DNA from: Anastrepha obliqua
Lineage: Eukaryota > Arthropoda > Insecta > Diptera > Tephritidae
Length of the DNA stretch: 64,000 nt
NCBI RefSeq assembly: GCF_027943255.1
Contig: NC_072896.1
Location: forward strand, 60,220,501 to 60,284,500
Direction of reading: 5' to 3'
In this document: piece by piece, positions 54,194 to 64,000 of the stretch
How the letters are laid out: every line of letters begins with the position of its first letter
Position numbering within the stretch: position 1 is the first letter of the stretch
Program-made: the position numbers and the translations under genes
Notes under the pieces: model-generated
Told to the model about the DNA's origin: nothing
The model's database searches: none
The model's input: only the letters and a program-made list of their open reading frames with translations

Positions 54194-54459
54194 GGTGTGG
54201 TAAATAAATAACGAGACTGACGTACACATTTACTCATTATTACCTTTTTCCTATGCCTAAAAGGTTCATTGCGAAACTTACACTCTTCAAAACAGTGCTG
54301 GAAGTCTTATGTTCATTTAGTGTAGATTTTATCTACTAAAAGTTATTCGGTTCAAAGTTCGGCAATACCGAATGAGCCAGGGAAGAGAGAACTTCTCTCG
54401 CATGCTTGCGTATCTTTTCTTTCGCAGCGTCAGTCTCGTTATTTAATAGAATCACCTCG
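54194..54459. mobile_element. mariner-type MITE (~266 bp)
   Basis: The inverted ends share AAATAACGAGACTGACG next to the termini (near 54204-54222 and 54427-54445). The right end is complete, GAGGTGATTC read inward, followed by TA. The left end has decayed to TAGGTGTGG. No coding remains, but the size and the CGAGGTG start suggest an internally deleted mariner. Confidence 0.7.
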
Positions 54460-56375
54460 TACATACACATTCAGTCACACGCGGAGCTTACCTCTTTTAT
54501 TTAAATGGATATTTAATATCGAAAGTCATTTCGTTTAGCATTACATTCTCATAAATGTTTTTTGAGCTAAATGCTCTTTTCAGACAAATTCATTAGGCTT
54601 ATTCATACAAATTGTGTATACGAGTATAAGTATATGTATGCCTGTATAAACATACTAAGGAACGACGACTGGCTGAAATATAAAACTTTATTTAGAATTC
54701 AACAGGCGCATGTCATCTTTGTGTCAGACTGCCCTTCTGCCGCCATCTCTTTTTGAGAAATCCTTTCGTTCTTCTGTCAACTTGCAGGTTTTTGTATTTT
54801 AAATGGCCTAGTAGAGGGAGCACTCTGCGGTGTTGACATTTTAAATATTGTATTTTCAAATAGTCACCCACAGTAGCTGCTTATGGGATGACAAAAGAGT
54901 AAAAGTAGAGAACATCACTTGATCCTCTGCAGTTCACGTGAGTGAGGGACATTGTTGGCAATGTCCATGGTTTTGAATTGAGTGGCAGAATGGGTGCCGG
55001 ACAGCTGCCTCTCAGCACAGTGGAGACATTTTCAAACTACATTATAAATTGCCGTTGTGCTTGTACATATGTATAAGTACATACTGGAATTCATTATAAA
55101 CAAAAAATATTGCAAGGATGGATGGATACTCACACATGTATGTTTTAACATCCATACATACATATATAGTTTTAAATAAAAGTGTTTTATTCAAATCAAA
55201 TTTCAACACAGTGAACAATCTTTGTATCCTTAATGGTTGATTCAAACAAGAAAGAAAAATTGCAAAAATGTTCAGTCCTGAGTAGTTGGCGACAGATTAA
55301 AAATGTGTTTGTAAATTATCGAAGGCAACGTTGGTCCGGAGCTTACATATGCCCGTTTATAATAATGCACGTAGGTCGTTTTTGCACTAGAACTGCAGGC
55401 GTTGCCTCCAAATACTTCTAAGTGAGTTTCAACGAACAAGGGTTAGTGCATTACACTTATGTATGTATATTACAAACACATATACCTGCATGTAATGCAT
55501 GCTTCCACATACAAGGTTGTGTACATTAGTTTGAGTTGTGTAATAGGTCACATACGTCAGTGCTGGCAGATTGTACGTTTAATCCGATTACAAATGTCCC
55601 TTCCATTTTTTAGCATATGCTTTTGCTAGTGGTCCATAGGAAGAACGTAGTCTTTTAATACATCTGCCTGTATGTAGACACATCAGTATTTCGAGGATTT
55701 AAATGCCGATACTTTTTATAACTTCGCGAAAAGGCTAAAGTAGTTCAAGTAAATTTTCTTTGTGCTTAATTAGTTCAAAATTAAAATATGACGAAATTAG
55801 AAAAGAGAAAATACATGCTTCAATTGTGCTATTGGAAAATTTTTTTAAAAAGCGTTAAGCATTAAGACCCGTAGAGCTTATCAAGGCGTAGACCACAAAT
55901 TTCGGAGAAGTAATGGCTGCGCACATCCAGTATTGTGCTAGCAAAATTTCGTACTTCATAATCAGCGAACTTTTGTAAGAGTCTAAACAACATTAAACTT
56001 TAATTAATTAGAGAGTTTTACTCGACTACTAAGCCCTAATTAAAAGAAAAAAGAATACACATATTTCTGGCCTGGTAATTTGGTTTTGTTATCCAACTTG
56101 TGCTTAGTGCAAAACGCCTATCTTCACAACTTAACATTTTCTTAAAACTCAGAATTAGGTTTTAAGCCTAAAGTTTCTCCATACCCGCTAAATCCTTGAG
56201 CGAGGAGCGGGCCGCGTTATTTATACGGGTTATTTAGTCACGATGTGCAGCCGGGCGGCACGCTCGGTGGCAAACAGCCCACGGCCGGGGCCCAGCCGAA
56301 CAGCGAGAACAATTGAACAGATGAAAATATTGAATTTGTCGCTACAAGTTTGCACGGTAATCTGCGTCAGTTCGT
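54460..56375 (-). other. bruno intron, middle part
   Basis: Simple TACATATG-type repeats and no coding or element signal I can defend. Confidence 0.5.
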
Positions 56376-56379
56376 GCGC

Positions 56380-57160
56380 AAGAGAGCGACTGCCTAGGGA
56401 CTTCTAAAACTACTGTGCATGAAATATTGAGGAAGGATCATAGACTTCACCCATTCAAAATTCGAATCGTGCCAGCGTTTAAGCCTAACGATTACAATTT
56501 ATAGCGATTTCGTGTGGTAGTGATGAAGCCCATTTTCATTTATTTTCCAAAAGTAAATATGCAAACTTGCCGTTACTGGTCACCTAAAGGACAGGACTCA
56601 CTATTAACAAATCAGCATGCCCCTCACAATCCCAAAGTGACGATTTGATGTGCATTGTCCAGCTGTGGAATATTTGGACCATATATTCTTGGAAATGGTG
56701 AACTTCTATGGACGGTGTCTCTAATCGAGGCCAGCTTATTATGACTATTTTTTAAGAGAGTATATTTGCTTCAGCGCATGGTTTCATGAAGCAACCCCTA
56801 CGACCATCTCAGCACTCGTTTCCACGACAGTTGGTTCTACGTTGCCGAAACGACCCGGATTTATATCCGGCCAAGGACTGTCACTCCAGCAACATTCCCC
56901 GTATGTAAGTATGGGGAATGTTTATGCTGCTACAACAACAACAACCATCTCAGCACTAAAAGAAAATAGAAGAGTGGGACGAAGTTCGCCGGCGAGATGT
57001 CAATAGCGTATCCGACGTAACGGTCAACATATGGAGGAAATATTTTTTTTAAATAAAGTCCGCACGGGTCTTCTTTGTTATAGTTATTGAAATAAGCCTT
57101 TATCATTATTAATTCTTTTTTAATTCTGCTTTTAATTTCTAATTCTGCCACGGCACACCC
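56380..57160 (+). pseudogene. DD41D-type mariner remnant with a nested retroposon
   Basis: Shifting frames read TTVHEILRKDHRLHPFKIRI, then PAFKPNDYNL, SDEAHFHLFSK (first Asp) and CRYWSPKGQD, then VTVWCALSSCGIFGPYI-like sequence, in the same order as the 30-kb copy (TTWKILRNDLGVKPFKI...DEAHFWIN). The right end near 57160 reads inward GGGTGTGCCGTGGCAG. Numerous indels. A 127-bp retroposon sits inside at 56817-56943. Confidence 0.65.
56817..56943 (+). mobile_element. short retroposon with 14-bp target duplication and (CAA)n tail
   Basis: ACCATCTCAGCACT occurs at 56803-56816 and 56944-56957, exactly flanking the insert. The insert contains a perfect hairpin CATTCCCC...GGGGAATG and ends GCTGCTACAACAACAACA. 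The same ending (TGCTACAACAACAACAAC) closes the LINE at 63.1 kb, so it is probably a 5'-truncated copy of that LINE family or a SINE sharing its tail. It is inserted in the DD41D remnant and therefore younger. Confidence 0.85.
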
Positions 57161-58251
57161 TATACATAACATATATGCATTTGTGTCCTGAAATATTTAA
57201 TAAAAATTACCTTCCTAGAGCGGATTAGATAGCCTAAGATTATCTCGAATGAGTATTTTAGATGATCATCGTGATTGTCCTTTGGCATGTCGGTACGGTT
57301 AGACCATTTCGATGATTTCTACGCCCACTAAACATCTAAGCATATTCATCTTCCGTAAAAGTAAAAGTTGCATGCCGCCAAACACAGGGAGTTTTAGGTA
57401 AAAAAAAAACCGATCTCACGTGTCGATCGTTTAGAAAATTGTTTCGTTCTCAGTCAACTTGTGTGGAATAAACATTTCGTGTGAACTCTGATAAAGTCGT
57501 CTTCACAAATCAATTGATGAATTTTGCAAAAAGTTGCAAGGTTTAAAAAAATAATAATAGATATTTTGTTCGATACTTACTAGCACAAACAAATGATTAA
57601 CACTGCTTCTCTTTGTTCAAATGCCATGTACTTTTGACAATGCATCAGCGAAGGTGCAACTTCCTAGCTCATGGTCAGTAAAGGTCACTTTGTAAAGGTC
57701 AGCAAAATAATTTATTTACACATGTCATCTTTTTATTTTGAGATCTATCTAAATACGAGTAATGTTACAGTTACAGTTATGTTACAGTCTATCAATGGAT
57801 CAATTGCAAGAAAACATATTTTCAACTCTCACAGATAAATGAGTATGTATGTGTATATGTATGCATGCTCGCATTTGAAGTTACAGTTATTCATATAGCT
57901 ACATTTGTAAAAACTCACAGACAAAAAACATATAAAACAAGCCATTGACACAAATATAAACAAAAACTAAACAAAAAGTGTAATTAATTTTTTATTCGAA
58001 TTCATTGACCAAATTTAGGAGGGGCAAGTGGAAACATTAAATTGGGTAAAAGTCGAAAATTAAAGGAGAAATAACCTTATTAAGCTTCTAAAAGCAATGA
58101 TTTATGAAATTGTTGAATGTTCCAAAGCTATCTGCCGAAAGTTACTTCCAACTAATACTCTCTTTTTTCATCACTGCAGTCGGCACTTGAGGAGATTCCT
58201 TTATTTTGCCGTTGTCTAATTTTTTGTGTGCCCTACTCATTTGTCACTTAC
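57161..58251 (-). other. bruno intron, 5' part
   Basis: No element recognised. The donor is CAAG|GTAAGT at 58251. Confidence 0.6.
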
Positions 58252-58756
58252 CTTGCAAATATTGCGCTGGATGTAATCCGAACGCTTGTAGCTGCTGGAA
58301 TATTTGCAGTTGTGCTGCTGACACGTTCATGGCGTCCGTGGTGGCCAGGTATGGTGACGTTTGCTGTGCGCTACCAGCAGCAGTTAGTAACGATGGCGAC
58401 ATTGGGATCGCTGCTGAAGTGGGCACTAATGCGGAGGCAGAATTGGCGACAGCCGTGGGTTGTGGGTTAGTCACAGCCGCCAGCGCTGTTGGCATTGATG
58501 AACTCGAGCGCGCTCCGGTCGCTGTTATAGAACTGGGTACCAAACCGACAGCAGCAGTGGCCGAGCTAAGACCATTTGAGGGCGTCGAAGCCAAGCCTGC
58601 GATGGCTCCTGTTGTTGGCGACGTAAGAGCGGTAATTCCGACAATACTCGCCTGCAGCTGTTGCATCTTCTTTTGGTCTTTTTCCTTCTGTGTGTCGGCG
58701 AATTTGACAACTAGTGGTGCGGAACAGCCCTCCATGGTGCGGCTTTGGTGCAGAGC
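58252..58756 (-). CDS. bruno/CELF gene, end of RRM2 and Ala/Gln-rich linker
   Basis: 505 nt, residues 1-168 of the visible part. It begins after ATTTCAG with [20 protein letters not shown] then [14 protein letters not shown]. The [17 protein letters not shown] word is the last helix/strand of RRM2 in CELF/Bruno proteins and its immediate exit helix. The rest is a low-complexity Ala/Ser/Thr/Gln/Pro linker, ending [19 protein letters not shown]. The donor CAAG|GTAAGT gives phase 1. Together the four exons sum to 1,299 nt = 432 codons plus stop, with every junction in frame. RRM1 and the first strands of RRM2 must be encoded upstream (to the right), beyond the window or in exons not identified here. 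Confidence 0.93.
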
Positions 58757-60233
58757 CTGAAATAGCGTCAAATTACTATGTATTTTGAAAATACGGTCAA
58801 GTGTGGCAACATATGTATGTTTGAGTGAAATCTTAAAAGTATACTTGAGTTTTTAAACAATAAATGCCAAATTTTTTCTCATTTTATTTCCCATGCGCTC
58901 TGAAAAATGTTTTTGATTCACCGTTCTTGCACAAACCATATTCCTGCGTGTCTACCCAAATACAGTTGACTCCGCTTAATAAATTTAATGCATAAATGGA
59001 AATATTGTTTTTTATATTGACTATTATAAAATCTAGTTATAAATAGATTTGTAGATTAGGATAGGCGAAATCTTGTCGTCTTTTTTTTCTGCGACTATTT
59101 GATGGGCATTCCAGCAAAACGAAGTCCTTTTAATTGACAACATCGGATAACTAATTGTTATTAATTAGGGTTGACTGTATCTCAGCTAGCAAGCTTGTGT
59201 GTGTATATATACATACATATATCTGACTTAGATATGTAGATATACACATTTAATAAACAAGTATATGTATCTAGTTAACGGATAACATCAGACATTGAGC
59301 TAAACGTTGCTGACCTACTAGAGTTGGGTTAACGGGCAGGAAATTTTCCTAATTACTTTCATATAATGAAAGGCAATGCTGCTGCAAAGTCTATGGTCGG
59401 CAAGATATATGGTAACGGTAATTAAAGACTACTACTGGGCGCCGTTAGGTAGCATTTATTTCTGCATACCGCTGAGCTGCATAACCAGCAAGCAATACTA
59501 TTAAACCCAACTACAATAAGATTCCACTCAGCACTAAATATGTACATGGCATAACTGTGATGCTACTTCTTTATACACCGGGTGATCCAAGTAAAAATAT
59601 ATTTTTTAAAATGGAATGAATTGAACAAATCCAATTTCATTTGTAATACATACATATAAGTAATATAATTATGCTTTTATTAAAATGAACGATCAAAATT
59701 AACGGGAGCACGATTTCATACATATGTACGTATGCCTGGAGGTAAGGCTCAGTCAAAAAATAAGCGAAATGACTGTGGAGTTTCGATTTTGTTGAAATTT
59801 TGAGAAAAAAATAGTCTGATATTTCAAACATAAAAGCATTGGGGAAACTTTTCAAAATGGCCCGGTTACATCATATTGAAAATAAGGCGAGTGTTGTTTT
59901 TAATATTTTAAAAGCTCTGAAACTGTCAATCGGATTTTAATTAAAAATTACAGACACATATGTAGCTTAATATGTGTAATTTGGTATATATAATATTATT
60001 ATACAAAATATTACACTTTTCGAAGATTTAGCTAATTATCAAGTAATTTTATCATATTAAGAAGAATAATAAATTTAAAACTTCACCTGATTACTTTATT
60101 AGTTTTTGCGATATATGCAGCTATTTTAGTAGTAGAGGTTCGCTACAAGCGTTCGTTTACAACAGTAATTTTGTTCGCTACACTGTGATTCCTCGATATC
60201 TGTACTTGCAAGTAAATACTCGATATAGTACGG
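58757..60233 (-). other. upstream bruno intron sequence
   Basis: Presumed intron continuing to the right. A mariner-like terminus CGGGTGATCCAAGTAAAAA begins near 59580. It could pair with GGGTGGTCCAAAAAAAA (complement near 61469-61484) as the ends of a 1.9-kb element. Confidence 0.4.
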
Positions 60234-61031
60234 GATCCGGCTGCAGATTTGGTGTAGTCATCGAGTACATGCTGAAATCCACATTTTTGCAAAAATTTTC
60301 AAATTCTTCTTTATCTTTTTGTTTTAAAACTGTAGTTTTTTTATGGCACTCTGTATGATATCCAAAATCCTCGGTAGATTCAAAACACTTACAGTAAGTA
60401 AAATTTCAATTTAATACAAAAAAATACAGGTTATAGTTATAATATAAATTATACAGTGCTAATTTCGAAGTATTTTTCGTTAAAAACTATTATTCTTATT
60501 TTCTTATTCTTAGCCTTAAAATGTCGTACAGCTGGCAATCGCTATCCTTGTTAGACTAGTGATGTTACGCGCTAGCTTCCTCTCACTCAACCTTCAATTT
60601 TTCCCATCTTTAACTGCTAGCAACCCTAACTTGCGGCCAGATTTAATTAGGTTGCCGTATATCATAATAATGAGAAAAAAATTAGCTATATTTTGATCTA
60701 TAACAGATCAATATACGTTATGGATGTATAAATATATCGAAATCATACCTGTTTATACCTGGCTGCGGAGAGGTGCGGCCAAGCGCGCAACGGCAACTAC
60801 GGTTTTTTTAAGTCTTTACACCTATTGCAGTAAACCGAACGATATTTTATCTCAAAACTTGGTTAATTAAATTTTTCCCGCAAAATCAATTAACAATAAT
60901 TTAATTAAAAATACTTTCGGCCACATTTCTACTGGCACCGTGGTGAATTTTTATTCTCCTAATCATAAATGTGGGTAAAAATGTGGATTTCAGCATGTAC
61001 TCGATGACTACACCAAATCTGCAGCCGGATC
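60234..61031. repeat. perfect 55-bp inverted repeat, 688 bp apart
   Basis: 60234-60288 (starting GATCCGGCTGCAGATTTGG) is the exact reverse complement of 60977-61031. In one frame the left copy reads SGCRFGVVIEYMLKSTFL on the plus strand, and the right copy reads the same on the minus strand. The inverted repeat could therefore be duplicated coding sequence of an unrecognised protein. Neighbouring sequence does not extend the match. Confidence 0.85.
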
Positions 61032-63121
61032 TTAGACTAATAGTTTTTCCCCGAGGCAAGTATTTCTTACTCGATGCTTTTTTTGAATTTGCCATGTATT
61101 TTAATTTTTTTGTATTAACTATTTTTTATAGAACCCCAAAAAGCCCCCATAAAACGAAAATCTAAGAAAAAATCGAAAAACAATATTTTATATTACTTTT
61201 ATGAAAAAAATTAAAATTAATTATTTCATAATTGGTTGTTATTCCCTGACCAATTATGAAGAGAAACTGAGTTATCCGGTTAAAATATATTCATTTTCCA
61301 GGTTTTTACATGAAATCTACGAAAAAGTATTTTTTCCCCATGCAAAATACATGGCATATTTCAAAGCCCCGGCGGCACCATTAAATATGGTCTGATTAAA
61401 AAAAAAGAAAATACGGTCTTTTTATTTTTCATTCTTTACTATTTTGGGGGGCGGCAGCATACAAATTTTTTTTGGACCACCCTAATATGTATATAATATA
61501 TAGATTTCTGTGCTTGCGAAGCAAATTGCATCTTCACCTTTTGACGAGTTGCTAAAGTAGAAATGTTCAGTGTTATTTCAGAAAACCTTCACTATTTAGG
61601 AGCCCCGATATATTATAGATCGACTTCAATTTGCCAAATCTTCGCATTTGCTCAACTTAGCCCCAAGAAAATATAGTGGTGTGGAATATTAATACTGTGT
61701 GTTCTCTGTCCGCTTGTAGAACACTTTACCTCTAAAAATTCAAAACATACAGGGGACTTTGTGCTACGACATGAACTGCTTCGTTACTTTGACGTTTATT
61801 GTTGAACTTACGCCAAGAATTTCTGTTGCTTCTTTATCTTTCACCTTGCACCTTTTTTCTATGAACTTCGTGTATGTGTACCATTATCTATATCTATTGA
61901 GTTCTTTTACTTAATCCCTAATTGTACCATTACTTTTATTTCTATTAGCTGCTAGTTATTAATCTAAGGTTTAATTGCTACTTTAAGTTTTAGATATGTA
62001 GTATGTAATCCAGTATTAAGCTCAAACATAGTAAAAATAACTTATGGTTGTGTGTTTGGCTAAACATATAAAATAAAAGAAAGAAAAAGTAGGTGAAACA
62101 TGTCTGAACCTAAATCTAAGGAAAGCATTACAACTTAGAAGTTGAAGCTGGTATGATTCCAGCACCTAATTATTCCTACACAAGAGGCTCGTAAATATGT
62201 TGAGTCTTATCAAGATATGCGACTTTCTTAGGCTCAGAAGATCAGCTGAGAAACCCACACTCTCAGAGAAAATATCATGGTATTTAAAATTTTTAATTTA
62301 TTTTTAAAACTCAGCTCGAAAAAATCATTTTGAAACGATTATTGGAAATAAATATGCACAGATTACATTTATTGGAGGTTTGCACTTCGACCGCATAGTC
62401 TTTTGTGCCCATATGTATACGTACTAAATTAGCTACATTTTTAGATAGACATTTTCAATACACTGGCATACTTGCTATGTGGACGTAAATGACTTAAACT
62501 GTGAATCGAACAATTTAAAAATATGTATAGAAGGTCTAAACAAGCCATTTGCTTGTGATACCTCCGTTGGAGTAGCAAATCCTTCACTAAAGTACTGTAT
62601 TGAGGTGTCATCCAATAGAAGCGAAATTGTTGCCGAATACATTACAATATTTTTGTAAAATCAATACATTAAATAGTCATTGTAAGCCACTTATGCCACA
62701 ATAATGACTTATTTCTTCGATAGACACTTATGATAGATTTTTTGACCAACAATTGAACAATTTAGACTGATGAACTACGCGACTTTTACTAAAGACAACA
62801 GGAAAACATTTTATTACGAAAAACACTTATTCAATATGCGTGCAAATAAACTTCTTTTAGTAGGCGTAGGAATAAACCGAATCGGATTCACCGAAGAACT
62901 GTTTGCTGTTCTTGTGCATTCTTTTTAAGAAATCTTATTTCGCTTGGAGCACAACTTGTACAACAACTAGTATTTCGATTAATGGACATTCAAACTATTA
63001 CAATGAAGTACGAAAATGCAAAATAAAAAGCAGTTTATGCCGACTAGCCTTTTTCAAGAAAATTCACAACAAACCGGACTGTGAACACTTGCAAACTTCG
63101 TTTCTTTTAAAATGTTCACAT
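61032..63121. other. no gene or exon recognised
   Basis: AT-rich. If a bruno exon lies here I do not see it; no RNP motif is present in any frame I read. Confidence 0.4.
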
Positions 63122-63415
63122 TTTTTTGTTGTTGTTGTTGTAGCAGTACTTTTGCCCTGTCAGTGTAGCGTAATCCCCGGCCGTCTTCGTCTAGCTCATC
63201 TAACGGTAGGCCCAGGAAACTAGCGGTTTCGACGGGTTGGGTCCAGAGGGAGAGGGGTGTTAGATGAGTGGGTTTAATGGGGCATGTGAAGAGGTGGTTA
63301 GTGTCGTGCGGGGTGCCTTCATATGCTGGACATATGTTTAGTATGTCGGGGTCGATTCTGGACTCTCGGGGAAGTTGGAGCTCTTCGTCTGCGATTGGTG
63401 CGGGAGCTTTTTGTC
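63122..63415 (-). pseudogene. LINE ORF2 C-terminus with (CAA)n tail
   Basis: The minus strand is open for about 85 codons: DPDILNICPAYEGTPHDTNH, LFTCPIKPTHLTPLSLWTQP, then ASFLGLPLDELDEDGRGL. It ends in (CAA)n. The C-x-A...H-D-x-NHLF-x-C pattern is the C-terminal Cys/His motif of another Jockey-like LINE. No stop interrupts the frame, so the copy is recent or lightly decayed. Same strand as bruno and in its presumed upstream intron. Confidence 0.8.
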
Positions 63416-64000
63416 GTTAGTAGTGGTTATATACAATATTTGCAGCAGCTGCCAGGACGATTTATTGTACCAACGATACCACTAGGACGCTTCTATATAA
63501 TATTATTCTGAATTTGTATGGGGCCACACAGAGTAGGCACTTGCATGCGGCAGTGAGGAGAGAATGGGACACCAAAGAATATGTCGAAGAAAGAGGATGC
63601 CTCCGCTTTCGTGGTCATTTGAAAACATGAAGGGGAAGAAATCAACCACTAATGTATAGGAAATGTATGTGGAAACAAGGTGAAATTACAAACTTCCGCA
63701 TTATAACGGCATGTGTACCTACATATGTATGTCAGTGCGCATACACATGAATACTCGTGTACTATACAGTGAGTATACACACCTACATAATTACATAAAG
63801 GGTATTTCAAAAGCGCTACTGAGAAGTTGTTTTGAAATAAAACATGCGGAAACTAATATTTTTCAGGTTTCACCATTTTTATTCAAAATACGGCACTCAA
63901 CAATTATTTGTAAAAAGTAACAACATAAATAGAGTCAAAGTATGATGCTGAAACAATTAGTTTACGCTTAAATCAATAAATCCTGTCATGTAACTCTTTG
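63416..64000. other. window edge; possible mariner end
   Basis: TAAAGGGTATTTCAAAAGCG near 63796 resembles a Tc1/mariner terminus after TA, but its partner would lie beyond the window. Nothing else is supported. Confidence 0.35.

Noticed and set aside
58206..58760. 184-codon plus-strand frame opposite the bruno exon
   Set aside because: It is the antisense shadow of the Ala/Gln-rich linker exon. The minus strand has conserved RRM2-end sequence and splice sites.
61201..61395. 64-residue frame MKKIKINYFIIGC... as a small gene
   Set aside because: Very AT-rich, no flanking signals, and inside a presumed intron or element.

Overview
The window looks like nuclear DNA from a higher fly, most probably a true fruit fly (Tephritidae). 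It is AT-rich and intron-bearing, with TA-dinucleotide microsatellite tracts. It holds the 3' half of a bruno/CELF RNA-binding gene with fly-type splice sites, and it is crowded with decayed transposons. Among these are mariner-type elements whose last two catalytic Asp residues are 41 residues apart (DD41D), a spacing I recall from the 'rosa' mariners of tephritid flies. The family assignment of the host is inference; nothing in the sequence names a species.

Only two host genes are supported. (1) An intron-poor gene at about 7.59-9.65 kb (+) has a TATA box, an initiator, a likely short 5'UTR intron, one 328-codon coding exon for a very acidic cysteine-free protein, and a 3'UTR with an AATAAA. 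(2) From 58.76 kb leftwards to 45.22 kb (-) lie the last four coding exons of a bruno/CELF gene. The three introns join in frame to give 432 residues, from the last strand of RRM2 through the low-complexity linker to RRM3 and the stop codon. RRM1 and most of RRM2 lie upstream, beyond the right edge or in exons I cannot see.

The rest is mostly a transposon graveyard. 0-6 kb: DD41D mariner end, pogo-like remnant, SINE, mariner, LINE RNase H and a maT-type N-terminus. 9.8-12.1 kb: a Jockey-like LINE split by a mariner. 14.6-15.7 kb: Helitron helicase C-terminus plus endonuclease. 16-18 kb: LINE RT, SINE, mariner. 19.8-20.6 kb: an 840-bp foldback element next to a LINE ORF1 fragment. 22.5-24.7 kb: three LINE pieces, a hAT-type MITE and a full SINE. 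25.9-32.9 kb: three DD41D mariners, one split by a 2.66-kb insert that contains a 1.5-kb palindrome. 33-39 kb: LINE, mariner, Tc1, a TTAA-flanked element carrying a SINE, and SINEs. The bruno introns (45-64 kb) carry SINEs, a maT (DD37D) element, more DD41D remnants, a mariner MITE and LINE tails.

The most informative material is the nesting, which dates elements relative to one another; a tRNA-derived SINE family with nine recognisable copies; and at least seven DD41D mariner copies, some of them internally deleted but with matching ends. I found no prokaryote-type gene cluster and no convincing new biochemical system.
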